From the NCBI GenBank assembly GCA_006503535.1, contig QYRS01000005.1:2294001-2358000 (forward strand): 64,000 bases of DNA. The letters are read 5' to 3'. A program made the position numbers and the translations under genes. The notes beneath the pieces were generated by a model, which saw only the letters and a list, made by a program, of their open reading frames with translations, did not search any database and was not told the DNA's origin. Within the stretch, counting starts at the first letter, position 1, and every line of letters begins with the position of its first letter. This DNA comes from Arthrinium phaeospermum. Lineage: Eukaryota; Ascomycota; Sordariomycetes; Amphisphaeriales; Apiosporaceae. This document shows, one piece after another, positions 1 to 11,775 of the stretch.

Positions 1-1176
1 ACTATTCGAAAACAGTCGAGCCATATCTTTCTCAGCTGTATGAGTTGCCAGCCAAAGTGGCCCAGAGCGCAACTGATCCAGATGCCCTGCTTGCAATCTA
101 CAAGAACACGAATCCTCTTGTCTCGGGCTTTGCGTTCTCCATCTTCTTGGGTTGTATCTTCCTTGCCGTGTCAGAATTCAACAGGAACTACTCCCAAGTA
201 GATCGCCTGTGGAGTTTGCTGCCGACCATCTACAACGCCCACTTTGCCGCGTGGGCTCATCTGAACAAGTTGCCCACTCAACGTGTCGACATTATCCTGC
301 TTTGGAGCGCTATATGGAGTGTAAGCCGGGCCCCATCAATAGTCGAGACTGCTTACTAAAAGTTGGTATCTAGGCACGTTTGACCTTCAACTACTGGAGA
401 AAAGGCGGCTATACTGTTGGTTCTGAGGATTATAGATGGTAAGGTTGCCCTTCTCACAGCAGCACCTCACCGAAACTTGGCTGACGCTCGGAATAGGGAG
501 ATCATTCGAAAGCAGGTTCACCCTGCATTGTTCTTCATCTTCAACGTGACGTTCATCTCCTTCATACAGAGTGTCTTGCTATTCATGCTGGCGGCTCCAA
601 CCTATGTCATCCTGTTGACGACTCAGCATGAGCCCGATCTGACGACCGCGGACAAGTTCTTCACGTCTGTGCAGCTACTTCTCGTGATATCTGAGTGGTT
701 TAGTGATCAACAGCAATGGGGTAAGCTTACCCGCCCACCTTGGTTCAGAAATTGGGCTAACAATTCCAGACTTCCAATCAGCGAAGCAGGAGTATAAGGA
801 GTCGGGTGTGGTGTCTCAGGGATACACACAACAAGAGCTCGAAAGAGGCTTCATCACATCTGGCCTTTGGGCGTACTCACGTCACCCAAATTTCGCGGCA
901 GAGCAGACTATTTGGTTCATGCTTTACCAGTGGAGCTGCTACGCAAGCAAGACGCTTTACAACTGGACTGGGCTAGGCGCCCTGTTCTTGGTCATGCTTT
1001 TCCAAGGATCGACGTGGCTTACCGAGCTCATCTCGGCGGGCAAGTACCCAGAGTACAAGCATTATCAGCGACAAGTCGGCGCACATATTCCCAGCTTGAC
1101 TGGGTACAAGTCACCCCCGCCCAAGGTTATCCGGACCAGCGAGCTGGCCAAGAAGCAGACGGCGAAACAAAAGTAG
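1..1176 (+). CDS. DUF1295 family membrane protein (5' end outside window)
   Basis: The reading frame is already open at base 3, so the start lies left of the window. Exons end/begin at 320/374, 438/497 and 720/770; all three introns have GTAAGN donors and AG acceptors and joining them restores one frame. The product carries the DUF1295 (steroid 5-alpha-reductase-like C-terminal) signature: FNYWRKGGYTVGSEDYRW in the middle and LWAYSRHPNFAAEQ near the end, followed by hydrophobic helices. Hydrophobic stretches (for example NPLVSGFAFSIFLGCIFLAV) indicate a multi-pass membrane protein, probably in the ER. The family resembles sterol or isoprenoid reductases, but the substrate of the fungal DUF1295 proteins is not known to me, so no reaction is assigned. 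Stop TAG at 1174-1176. Confidence 0.9.
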
Positions 1177-2886
1177 CATTGATGCTCACGAAGTGGCAAG
1201 AATGTCGGCGCTCATCTTGTGAAGGTATTCACAATCGCAATGCAAAATGGCGCAGTTGTGCATTTCACGCATGCCCGCCCTGATGCTGAGTGAGCTCAGT
1301 TGACCGACCTGGCGGGCGATCACATAGATGCCTTTAGTTGCCCGATCCCAACGAGATCTGCTTCCAAGGAAAACTGGTTATATGAATTTCGGGCCGCTTG
1401 AAGTGAAAACAGATTCGCCTTATCTCGGATGGATACACCAACGAACGAACCCAATAATTCATTTGGTTGCGGAACATAAACCGGCGATGGATGAAAACCG
1501 GAAGAGGCGTGTGCTGTGTTTCGTGATGCTGGACTTGAAGGATGTAACAGAGGGTGTGTTATCCGAGTCAAACAACGTTAACCAACCTTTGACAAATTCT
1601 TGTACGACATTGTGGGTTTGGCCGGCATACCATTAGATTAGAGAGCATATTTGAGTTGGTGAGCCCTATGGCTTGCTGTGGCTTCATATGCTAACGAATA
1701 TGTCAAATGTATGCGTCCGTTATTACTAAGGCGTTTTGCATGACCCCTCGCAGATCAATGGTCGTTCACTAATGCTACATAGACATATTTTCGTTTCAAT
1801 ACCACCTGGGGCTGTCTGTCGCCTTGATTGATGCTGGAAGCCGTGAGCACGCGAGGTTGGACTATCGCCCTTTGTGGACTACCATATTAAAGCTCGCTGT
1901 AATTTGATGTCGCGGCCCCTGAGCTTGGGCGAACGGGACATGGGGTACAGATATCCGATTGGTGAGAGAGCAACCATCTCACAGATGTGCCGCCTGTACC
2001 AAGTTGCGATGTCGGTGGGTCCGTTCACCAAACAGGACAAGACAAGGGGACAGGCAGGACTCGAGGACCCAGGACCCTACCTGCAGCCGCATTGCTAGCT
2101 AGCATGTGCAGATCACAAACCCTACCTCTCTCTGCTTGTCTACCTACCATGCGAACTTGCCCGTCCTGCGTCCGTCTCAACAACCGCTTCACTCAACAAC
2201 AGACAAACCAGCCGGTCCTGTGCGACTCGGAACAAGACTTGCTTACACTATTACACTTATTACGTCCTGACGACGGAAGCTTGTGCAGGATGGATGCTTC
2301 TGAGTTGCATCTGTTGATCCTCTTGAATTGCCAGACGGGTAATCAATCAGTTGAGTGGGGTCCTGGGCCTGTAAATAGCCGCAGTTCGTAACGCAAAGCG
2401 CTCCGTCCCTAGCTTGCCAGTCCCACCTGTCCCAATGCGTTGAGGCTATCGTGAGAAATTAATAAATACCCTCTCGACCACCCTTTCCCGTCTCTCTCTC
2501 CATTTCCCCCTGGGGCTACAAGACCTTCTAGACTTTTTCTCATTTCATGCTTGTCCGATACCGTCTCCACTCATCAGTTCCATTTATTCGCTTCTCAACT
2601 TTGCCATTCTGACTTTCTGATAATACTGGACCAAGGTCGGCGAAGAAGTCCTCATCCTTTCTCCGAAACACGGGAACATACACCTGACCTTTTTCTTTTA
2701 AGTCTACAATTATCTTAAGTGGCTGACGGCCGTTTTGTCGTTAACTCACACGTACATACTTCCACTTCAATCATTCTCAATATACCCATTAAAAGTACTC
2801 CATATCACAGAGTCCTTCCCGGATCACGACAGCGTCGGAACCGATTTCTCATTCCCTTATACCACAACACCCACAAATAAAACACA
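1177..2886. other. intergenic region with pyrimidine-rich leader
   Basis: No convincing gene is visible on either strand. The right part (about 2470-2886) is C/T-rich and ends in an AAACACAATG context, which is typical of a long fungal promoter and 5' leader serving the gene that starts at 2887. Short open frames here lack family resemblance. Confidence 0.6.
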
Positions 2887-3351
2887 ATGTCTTACATCGG
2901 CGACGCCCTCACCTACATAACCGGCCTCCTGGCCTCCCCCTTCGTCACCTCTCCCTCTGCTGGCGCCGCCCCCAAGCAGCCCGCGGAGGAGGGCACGAGC
3001 TATTTCCCCAAATCCGCCCTTTCCTCACGGCGCTCGTCCATCTCGTCGACCTCGACCCAGACGAGCGCCGACTCGTCCTCCCCAGCGCCGCCGCAGCCGC
3101 CGGCGCTGGCGCGCTCCTACACGGGCACCAACCCGCTTCCGCCCTCGCTGCAGGACTTCCCCGCGCCCAAGGAGGACCTCGACATCGCGTCGCAGCTGGC
3201 GCGCGCGCCCCCCAAGCGCTCGCTGCACGACTCCCTGCGCCGCGCTGCGACCATGGAGCCGCGCCGGCCCCGGGCCGACAGCGCTGCGACCAAGGCCCAG
3301 AAGCTCGCGGCGGCCAAGCGGGACATGCTGGCTTTGGCCGGACACCACTAG
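2887..3351 (+). CDS. hypothetical 154-aa Ser/Pro/Ala-rich protein
   Basis: Single-exon frame with a good start context (ACACAATG) after a pyrimidine-rich leader. I do not recognise the family. The N-terminus (MSYIGDALTYITGLLASPFV) is mildly hydrophobic and could be an amphipathic or membrane-associating helix. Residues 45-80 are Ser/Thr/Pro-rich and look disordered. The C-terminal third is basic, with LHDSLRRAATMEPRRPRAD followed by an Ala/Lys helix ending KRDMLALAGHH; RRAATM and RRSSIS resemble basophilic kinase sites (inference). GC3 is very high, which also opens long antisense frames; the sense frame is preferred because of its start context and leader. Confidence 0.65.
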   Translation: MSYIGDALTYITGLLASPFVTSPSAGAAPKQPAEEGTSYFPKSALSSRRSSISSTSTQTSADSSSPAPPQPPALARSYTGTNPLPPSLQDFPAPKEDLDIASQLARAPPKRSLHDSLRRAATMEPRRPRADSAATKAQKLAAAKRDMLALAGHH

Positions 3352-3718
3352 AAAAAAACTAGAAACACATAACCCATATCTGGAAGAACAGCACCTTAGG
3401 GGTTCAACTTGAGAGCCCCGGCACTATATCCATGGGAAGCGGGCGAACTGGGCAAAAATTGGCTGGCGCATTGGAGTTTTGTCACTGACAATACAAAAGA
3501 GGGGCGCTTCGATTCTCCTTTGACACATAGACGGTAGAACGGCGTTTTGACTTGTTTGATTATCGGGGTTTGGAGTAGTATCTTTGTATAATTCCTCACC
3601 ATACGGCTCTGGCTGCAGCTGTTCTCTTCGTTCATCGAAAATTGATACGTCATATCCACCTTGCTTCGTTCTTGCAGCCCCCCAGTCGCATGTGCCGTTT
3701 CCATGTCTTATCCAACCC

Positions 3719-4577
3719 TTACTGGATCCTCGAGCCCAGGTTGAAACCGTATGCCAGGATCGCGCCGAATGTGATCATGTTGAGGAGCGAGGAGATGCCG
3801 TGCAGCTGACCGAACTGCTTGTTCAAGGCGGCCATCTCCTGTGAGTGCGGCGGGGCGTCCCAGCTTCTCTTGCCGTCCTTGGTCTCTGTGTTTTGGTCTC
3901 TGGGTTAGCGAACCGATCACCGAGCATCTCGTGGCTAAGTGGATGGTTCTCCTCATGCCAATCTGTGGTTTTCATTGGAACTTACCCTGGTCCCTACGCT
4001 TCGCGGTCACCGCATTCGTCGCCGGCAGGTAGTAGGCCCAGTTCACCAACCCTGTCGCAAAAGCAGTGGCCAGCGGCGCCAGCACGCCCCAGCGGTTGTA
4101 CTCGTCCAGCACGCCGCGCAGGCCGCTCGCGCAGACCCGGCTGCCCGGGTACGTCAGGGCCAGCACGGCGGGGAAGATGGTCTGGATGCCGAAGTAGGCG
4201 GGGAACAAGGCGCGTTGCAGGATGGCGAACTGCGGGCGCTCGAGGACCTTGAACGAGGCTGTGGCGTTGATGAAGGACTGCGCATGGTCGAAAACAGCGC
4301 ATGTTGGTTAGTACACATGTCAGGTACAGTAAGTAGTGGCAACGAGGGGTTAATCGTAGGCCATCGTTGCGTGGATAGGTCTAGAGTGGGGATGGCTTAC
4401 GTGAAATACGGTTGTTCCTAGGAGGGTTCCATAGCTAATAAGTAAGATAGAATAGTCAGTATATGCGATATCTAAGATCTCCTTTTCCTGAGTGGAAGTC
4501 GGCTCCAAGAAGTTGGAGAAGCGTGAAACGTACGATATGATATGATACGGGCCTGGCTGCCACAGAGGAGACGCCAT
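3719..4577 (-). CDS. TMEM205-like / DUF4149 membrane protein
   Basis: Four exons on the minus strand: 4577-4534, 4434-4401, 4277-3986 and 3885-3719, giving 178 aa. Donors are GTACGT, GTAAGC and GTAAGT, and the joined frame is continuous. The product fits the DUF4149 (TMEM205-like) family: an N-terminal SYGTLLGTTVFH helix, then a run including FPAYFGIQTIFPAVLALT, a helix with GLVNWAYYLPATNAV, and a conserved Gln/Leu-rich C-terminal part (MAALNKQFGQLHGISSLLNM) ending in another helix. About four membrane segments are visible. The molecular role in fungi is not established. At the last intron two AG acceptors lie 13 nt apart; only the downstream one (exon from 3885) keeps the frame. It diverges from KU80 with 793 bp between start codons. 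Confidence 0.88.
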
Positions 4578-5370
4578 GTTTGGTTGTGCAGTGACTGTAT
4601 TCGCTACGTAGGTGTTGTTATCAGGTCGGGAGGAAGAGAGGAAGTTGGATTAGACGCAGTATTGAGCGGGTCCTCGGCTGTTGATATATGCCTCTTTGAA
4701 CATCAATACTGGACCCCTAGGATAGGTATGCACTTGTAAGTCGCATCAATTCTCGATCTCCATGACGCTACGATGGGACATGGGAGCTTGGGCCCCCCAT
4801 CTTTGAAGCTTCCCCATTCATTCGCAGGCGCCACTAGCTTCATGCAGCTCGAAAGTGCTGTGGTCTGATTTTGGTGGGGTAGGGCGTGTGCCAATCCTGC
4901 AATGGTCGGATATTTAAGGGCTTCAGCCAGTGTAAAAGATGTAACTACTGCGTATAATAGGTCCATTGGTTATAAGTGGCGATATGTCGCTTGATACCTA
5001 TGTCCTATTTGCAGTATGTACATGTAGGTGCATAACTTGGCGTCTACTGACAGCCCTGGCTCCTCTGTCGCCTAGAGCTCCAGGCTCATAGCCCGGGATT
5101 CCGATCGAAGTTCGCGTAGAGTGGACCCACTCTAGCTGCCTCCCTTGACGTCTAGTCGCGCCTATGGACGTGAACCGTGCCGCGACTGCCTAATCATTCC
5201 TTGCCTGTTTCTAAGGCAGATCACTTACAAAATAAAAGGCAAAGACACTGACTGGACTTTGGGAGCTCGCCCAATGCCTGCCCAGTTTCATCCTCTCCAG
5301 TAATTCTCACAGAGACCTCTTGACATCAGCCACCCCTTAGATCCTGCAACTGCACGGCACTGGACACAAC
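4578..5370. promoter_or_regulatory. divergent intergenic region between TMEM205-like gene and KU80
   Basis: This stretch separates two outward-facing start codons and should hold both promoters. I see no coding evidence. No defined operator could be recognised. Short open frames (for example 4703-4966 minus) show no family match. Confidence 0.5.
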
Positions 5371-7755
5371 ATGGCGGACAAGGAGGCTACCGTCTACATT
5401 GTTGACCTTGGGTCATCCATGGCCGACTGCCACAATGGCCGGATTGAGCCCGACATGAACTGGAGCATGCAATATGTGTGGGACCGGATATCTACCACCG
5501 TTGCTGCCAACAGGAAAACATGGAATTTAGGTGTCGTTGGCCTAAAAACGGATGGGACAGATAACCCCATGGCCGAGGAGGATGGCTATAGCAACATATC
5601 TGTCCTGCGAGAACTTGGCCCCATGGGCATGGCCGGACTTCGAACCCTGCAAGAGAAGATCCAACCAAGTTCGACAGATGTGGGAGATTGCTTGTCTGCT
5701 ATTGTCATTGCGATGGAGATGATCCAGACGTTCACCAAGAAGCTCAAGTACAATCGCAGGATCTTTCTCATCACGAATGGAGAATCTCACATTGACGATG
5801 ATGAAGAGGCCGTTTCCGAGATTGCCACACGGATTAAAGACCTAGGCATCGAACTGACAGTGCTGTGGGTGACATGGTACACGCCCCTTCTTGGAAAAAG
5901 CAAAGCTAATGAAATTACAGGGGTGTAGACTTCGACGATTCTGAGTTCGGCTTTAAGGAAGAGGACAAGACGGAGCAGAAGGCTACCAACGAGGGTTTGC
6001 TCAAGCAGCTCACCGATGCATGCGACGGTCAGTTTGGGACCATTGCTGAGGCTATCGCAGAGCTCAGCGTCCCACGCCTGAAACCAGTCAAGCCCTACAA
6101 GACATACGAGGGCCCATTAACCCTCGGAGACCCTAACCAGGGTGCCATGAGTATTGATGTCGAAAGATACTTCAAGACGCACAAAGCCACCATCCCACCA
6201 GCAAGCAATGTGGTCCTGCAACAGAACCACGCCACACGATCTGGGGATGGTAATGGGTTGGAAGAAATTCAATCGAGCGGTGGGAACTTCGCTGCAGTGA
6301 GTAATGAGCGAACATACACAGTCAATGATCCCACGAAACCAAAAGGCAAGCGGGAAGTCCTTTACGAAGAACTAGCCAAAGGCTACGAATATGGGCGTAC
6401 TGCTGTTCACATCAGCGATTCCGAGCACAACATCACCAAAATCGAAACTACAAAGGGCTTTTCAATCGTTGGTTTTATTCCTCAAGAAAATTTTGAACCA
6501 TTCGTCAACATGGGAGATAGCTGCATGATCGTACCTCAGAAGTTCAACGACGAGGCTGCGATAAAACTATCCTCCTTCATTCACTCCCTTCATGAACTTG
6601 AGTCCTACGCCATTGCGCGGCTGGTCATGAAGGACGGCAAAGAGCCTCTCCTTGTCATTTTGGCACCTCATATCGACTTGGAGTTCGAATGTCTGTACGA
6701 TGTCCCCTTACCATTTGCGGAAGATGTTCGCAGCTATAGATTCCCTCCTTTGGACAAAGTTGTCACATTGACAGGCAAGGTCTTGAACGAGCATCGGCAG
6801 CTACCATCGCATGATCTCTTGGAGACCATGAGCGAGTATGTGGATGCAATGGACATATCGACGTACGAAGTGGATGACAACGGGTATGAGATTTGTCTGG
6901 CCATGCTACATCTCTGTAATCGAAATGCTAACAATGGTGTAGGGAGCGCACACAAGAATATGCCGCCGTGGACGACTTATACTGCCCGACATTGCATCGC
7001 ATAAACCAAGCTGTTCGTCATCGTGCTATCTACCCCGATCAGCCAGTGCCGCCTATCCCCCCCATACTCGTTAAATATGCAAAGCCGGATGAGAAGTTGG
7101 AGGAGGCGGCCAAGACAAGACTCGACGACCTGATTGAAACTGCAGAGGTCAAGAAAGGTGGGTTTTCTTCACCTATCCTAGCCTGCGTTATACTAACTTG
7201 ATCATGCTAGTGCCACCCAAAGCGACTGGTAAACGACAGAGGGACAAAGTTATGCCACGTTCTGGACTTGATATCGACGCGCTGCTCAAGCAACCGGAGC
7301 ACAAACGCGCCAAGATCGACCCCAATAACGCCATCCCGGAATTCCGCCAGATCTTCAACACGAGTGACGATGAAGATGTTGTTAAGGACGCCGCGAAGCA
7401 GATGGGTCAGATCATACGAGATCTCATCAGCGACAGTATGGGTGACCTCAACTATGAACGTGTCATAGAGGACCTTGGCGTGCTCCGCGAAGGCATGGTA
7501 GACTTCGAGTTTTCAGCCTTGTTTAACACCTTCCTGCTCGACCTGAAGAAGAAAATCCTCTCTGGTGAACTGGGCGGTGACCGGCGCGAGTTGTGGTGGA
7601 TGTTGAAAGGAAAGGGTCTTGGTTTGATCGATAACGTTGCGGTCGAATCGTCCAACGTGACGCCTGAAGAGGCTGCTGAGGTGAGCACTACCTATTTTAA
7701 CCCTGCCTGATATGATGGCTCTAGCTGACCCCCTTTACAGTTCTACAAGAAGTAG
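5371..7755 (+). CDS. KU80: ATP-dependent DNA helicase II subunit 2 (Ku80)
   Basis: Five exons: 5371-5864, 5921-6883, 6943-7157, 7211-7680 and 7741-7755; the last encodes only FYKK and the stop. Product 718 aa, the normal size of fungal Ku80. Residues 1-165 form the vWA-like domain (TVYIVDLGSSMAD, then KYNRRIFLITNGE). The Ku core beta-barrel follows, with YEYGRTAVHIS and TTKGFSIVGFIPQENFEPF. The C-terminal part (from LDIDALLKQPEHKRAKI to the end) matches the helical Ku80 C-terminal domain. Ku80 pairs with Ku70 to bind broken DNA ends in the nucleus, start non-homologous end joining and protect telomeres. All landmarks are present and no disruption was seen. Confidence 0.95.
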
Positions 7756-8574
7756 CGTTTCGTGTAGAAACCACTGGCTGGACTCCATTCGAAGGCAATA
7801 GAACTGGTAGCACCTGGCGTGCTGGATAGATCTCGTCATGAAGCGGTTTAGCAACCAAACCCCATCACTGGATCATTGTTCATTATACCTGCTCCCTGGG
7901 TTCTCGGTGTATGAGTAGTTTAGGAATATGTGCCACATCGAAGTCACTGTCGGCTAGAGCCCATGCAATGTAAGCAGGGCTGGTGTAATACGACAGGCCA
8001 TAATATCTGGCCAAGTGTAGCAGCATAACCAACGATGCAAATATATTCCTTTCCCACATGCATAGACACATAGACACCCTGAATTATGTTTCTTGTCCCA
8101 GATCACCTGTTATTGTGATCAAATATACAGCAAAAAGAGTTTTCCGAGCAGTTACTAAGGTGAATAGTTGGATTTGCTAACACTTTCACGGCTTGCTGGA
8201 CGGTGTTATAAACAACTGCACAACCATATTGCGACCAGTTTCCTGAATGGCAAGTCCAGATCAAGGCCGGAAGTGATAATTGAACTGGTCCGGGTGGATT
8301 TTCGGTAAGAAACGTGGCACTCTGGCTCCTGCAAAATGAAGTCTGAAAAATTACATACATAGACAACTTCCCGTTTGCACTTCGCCGAACATTGAATGGA
8401 TTTTCTCGACTAATGGCAGTCACGACGTTGTGCCACAATTCAATTCGTTACACATTGAATGCACATCGAATCAGCCAGTGCTGCAGCCAACGTTAAATTT
8501 CGTTTCCATCGGCGATAATCGCAAAGGGCGGCACCAACTTGAGTTCAACTTCCGAGTCTTATGAGGTCAACATC
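7756..8574. other. intergenic region between KU80 and the Gfd2-like gene
   Basis: Contains the KU80 3' end and the promoter and leader of the next gene. No protein-like frame or RNA gene was recognised. A five-codon upstream frame at 8561-8578 overlaps the next start codon (described separately). Confidence 0.5.
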
Positions 8575-8578
8575 ATGA
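8561..8578 (+). promoter_or_regulatory. short upstream ORF overlapping the Gfd2-like start (ATGA)
   Basis: ATG AGG TCA ACA TCA TGA at 8561-8578 ends inside the main start codon at 8575: the two share ATGA. If the transcript starts upstream of 8561, ribosomes would end the five-codon frame exactly at the main start. Such an arrangement could lower translation or allow reinitiation. This is inferred from sequence only; the transcript start is unknown. Confidence 0.35.
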
Positions 8579-10591
8579 ACTCCCCTGAGCCTCCCGTCCT
8601 CCATGCAGGCGGTGCCAGTATCACCTGGCCTACTAGTTCAGACGCAGCACAGTTTTCTGGTCAGCTTGCATACATGAACAGCGACGACGAGGATGACAGG
8701 ATCTTCATTTGCAAGCCTCAGCCGCAGCAGAAGCCAAAGAAGAAGAGACCGAAGCGTCGTCGCCAAGAACCAGGTACAAAATGGTCCCGAGCTCACTGCA
8801 CCCTATCAACTGCTAACTGTAGTAGCTTCCGCCCAAGCTGCAACTGCCTTGGTTCAAGCATCTTTGGCGACCTCAACTCTGAAGACAGATGACATTGCTC
8901 CAGAGGGCCTGCTCCTATGCCCCTTCAAGCTCGTCAGGCAGTTCCCATACAAACATGTTGGATCCATAAACCGACAGAAGGTATGTATGTTGACCAACAT
9001 TGATGCTAATTCTCTGACCCGGCTACTAGGTGCAAGACTTCTTCATGGAGTGCGTCTTCGAGAGTGAAGAGTGGAACATGTGGGTTACCTCATTTACTTG
9101 CCATTGTGAGACCATACTTACTTACACATGCGTCCCAAGGTTTTACATTCACGATCCCTCCTCCAGTCGGGCACCTCTATTGCTGGTGCCTACCACTGAA
9201 TTCGAGGAGTTCCTCCAGTACGTGAATCGAGAACTTCGTGTTCTACTCACGATACCTGCTGGGAAAGATTCAGAGAACTTCAGCCTTCGGTTTCCGGGTT
9301 GCCCGCGCCCGCAGTTTGCAGGCAAAGTGGGAAGCAAAGATGCATACGATGCTATGAAGAGCAAACTCGCCCAGTCCAGCCCCAACTACTCCACCCTCCA
9401 CCCTGCAGCTCTGGGTTCCTTCAAGGACGAGATGGACAAGATCTATGAATCCGTCAAGAAGCCAAAAAAGAAGGATCCCAGAGTCCAGCGAGCCAAGATC
9501 ATGGCAAAGCAGAAGAGATTTGGTCAAACTACGAAGCGCGTGCAGCGTTATCTTGGTCTGCGTACCCGTACTGCGTATTCGGTTGGCCAAGGTGAGGATA
9601 CCCTCTCCCCAGAATAGTTTTCTTGAGCTGACTGTGGTTTCAAACAGATAAGGGCTGGAACACGTCAATGCCACCCCCATTCCGGACCGAGTTTGATGTG
9701 CGGTTCGTATGCATCGATGCAGAAGCTCACGAAGCAGACAACAAAACGATCACAGAGGTCGGCATTGCCATACTTGATACGCAGGATATAGTCGACCTGT
9801 CTCCCGGTGAAAGCGGAAGAAACTGGTTCAACGAGATCCAAGCGCACCACCTCCGTGTAGCAGAGGTGGCCCATGTGGTGAACACTCGGTTCGTGCAGGG
9901 CTGTCCTGGCGACTTCAACTTTGGGTAAGGTCTCCGGGAAGCCAAATCTATACCAGCTAACATCATTGTAGTGAGAGTGAGATCATTCCTCGCAAGCACA
10001 TTGTCAGCAGAATCGAGAGCATCATCGGCACTGGTAGAAAGAACGAAAGTTCCGTTGTCATGGTTGGTCATGAACTTTTTGCCGACCTGAAATACCTTAG
10101 GGACCTTGGTTTCAACCTCTGGAATTCCCCTCTATTCCTCGACGAAGCAGACACCAAGGAAATGTTCCAGCGAGTTCGGAGAGACCCCAGCGGCCGTAAG
10201 TTAACAGTCATATGCAATGAGTTGGGGATCCCGGGCCGCAATTTCCACAATGCCGGGAACGATGCGGTGTACACCCTCAGAGCAATGATTGCCATGGCTG
10301 TGCTGAGAAAGACGGGATATCCGGAGGTCATCTCGACCACGGATAATCCACGAGAAATCCCAAGGTACGGTTCCACACCATGTGAACGACGGGTCTCTCA
10401 ATACTGATGCCATATAGCGAATCCGAATGGACCGACGGGGAAGGCGCAGATGGTGGTTCATGGTGCAGAACAGTGGAACCGGAAGATGGTAAGTGATACC
10501 CTCGGATCTTGTATGACAATGACCCTTCTAATCAAGACCAGAACGACGAGCCCCTCCGGTATCAGCAGCGAAGCGGGAGCCACTGTGGTGA
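8575..10591 (+). CDS. Gfd2/YDR514C-like protein with DEDD-type RNase H-like fold
   Basis: Eight exons: 8575-8773, 8823-8980, 9030-9079, 9140-9591, 9648-9924, 9972-10364, 10418-10488 and 10542-10591. The C-terminal half matches the Gfd2/YDR514C-like C-terminal domain: VRFVCIDAEAHE (D and E of the first motif), ITEVGIAILDT, a middle HELFADLKYL with Asp, and FHNAGNDAVYTL with His and Asp. These are the positions of the DEDDh exonuclease fold, so nuclease activity is possible but unproven for this family; yeast GFD2 is named for a link to the mRNA-export helicase Dbp5. The N-terminus has a Lys/Arg-rich nuclear-type signal (KPKKKRPKRRR). The last intron is uncertain: without it the frame stops at 10494. 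The first acceptor is a tandem TAGTAG, giving one Val more or less. The intron at 9080-9139 is 60 nt, in frame and free of stops. Confidence 0.82.
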
Positions 10592-10874
10592 TGACGGCCG
10601 TGGGTGTTTGCATGTTCACCAACATACGGACGATTGAGGAGATGTTCCTCTCTGTAACATATTGCTTTTTTCTTCTTCTACGTCAACTCGGATCAGAGGA
10701 GAGATGAGCCCTCGAGGGGCCGTTCGTGGATGTATTTCATAGAACACAGGCCCCGAACCAACCGAATGCCATGGCCTACCGAAAATGCCAAAACCTATTC
10801 CCAAACGCCGTCGCTTTGTACATGCCGTGGTGATTTTGTACATTATTTCTATACATGTGTCGTTCCAATCCACA

Positions 10875-11339
10875 TTAGGGGTTCTTCTCGAGGAACTCCT
10901 TGGCCTCGTTGACCTTGGTGGCAAGGTAGGGACTGCCACCTCTGTCGGGGTGGTTGAGCAGCATAAGAGTTCGGTGTGCTTTTCGAACTTTGTCTTTTGT
11001 CACGGCACGTTCGCTGCGTCGTGTTAGTTCATGGTCATTGGAGTCTTTCTCTCCGTCCACAAAGATTAGTCTTACTTGAGAGAGAGGATCAAGGATGCCT
11101 CCCGCTTCGTCATCCGCGACTCGAAGCCGCCCTTGTAGAAAGCCTTGCCCATAGCCCCGACACCGCCTCGCGACCGCCTCCATGCGACAAGTCCTGCGCG
11201 TCCCTGGGGAAGAAAAAAAATAGCATGTTAGCTCGGGATCGTCGTTTGCTCAGTCGGCTCCGGAGCGATGACGGTGTTTAGCACGTACCAGAAAAGCCGC
11301 GACGGCGACGCCGCCTCCGAGGGCAAGCATAGAAGCCAT
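10875..11339 (-). CDS. PAM18: mitochondrial import inner membrane translocase subunit TIM14 (J-protein Pam18)
   Basis: Three exons on the minus strand: 11339-11289, 11203-11076 and 11013-10875, giving 105 aa, the usual length of filamentous-fungal Pam18. The N-terminal [17 protein letters not shown] is the single inner-membrane helix; then [20 protein letters not shown] leads into the J domain, whose HPD motif is intact in [21 protein letters not shown]. Pam18 sits in the PAM motor of the TIM23 complex and stimulates mitochondrial Hsp70 ATPase so that presequence proteins are pulled into the matrix. Exon junctions rebuild the conserved peptide [20 protein letters not shown] exactly. It faces RLP24 head to head. 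Confidence 0.95.
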
Positions 11340-11775
11340 GGTGTCTGTCGGTATTTGATTCGGATGAGGAACAATTCGTGCGGACTCTCGACGGGAGCTG
11401 GGAGAGAAGAGAAGATGGTCTTCGTTTTCCTGCTGGACGGGAGGAGTGGTGGTGGATTACGTGCTGTCGTCGCAAAGCTGTCGCCGCCGGAGTTTAGACG
11501 CTCAGGTTTTGATGGTTTTGCTTGGCGTCCGCCCCGCCCCGACGGGGACCACCCCTGTCAAAAATTAGTCTCTCCCAGCACGCTTTTGTCTCGCCCAGCC
11601 AATTGGACTCCTCGATAAGAACTAACATGGCCCGCTTATTCCTTATCAAATGCTTTTGGCAGTAAAAAGTTCGGCGGCTCCCATCGTGAACATCTACAAC
11701 TCCAGATCCGAATCGCAATTACCATACCACAACACCCTTTTACGACAGTACCACGACGCGTGGTCAATCGCAAAC
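11340..11775. promoter_or_regulatory. shared divergent promoter of PAM18 and RLP24
   Basis: Only 436 bp lie between the start codons of the outward-facing PAM18 and RLP24 genes, so both promoters must fit here or overlap the first introns. No individual factor site could be assigned with confidence. Confidence 0.5.
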
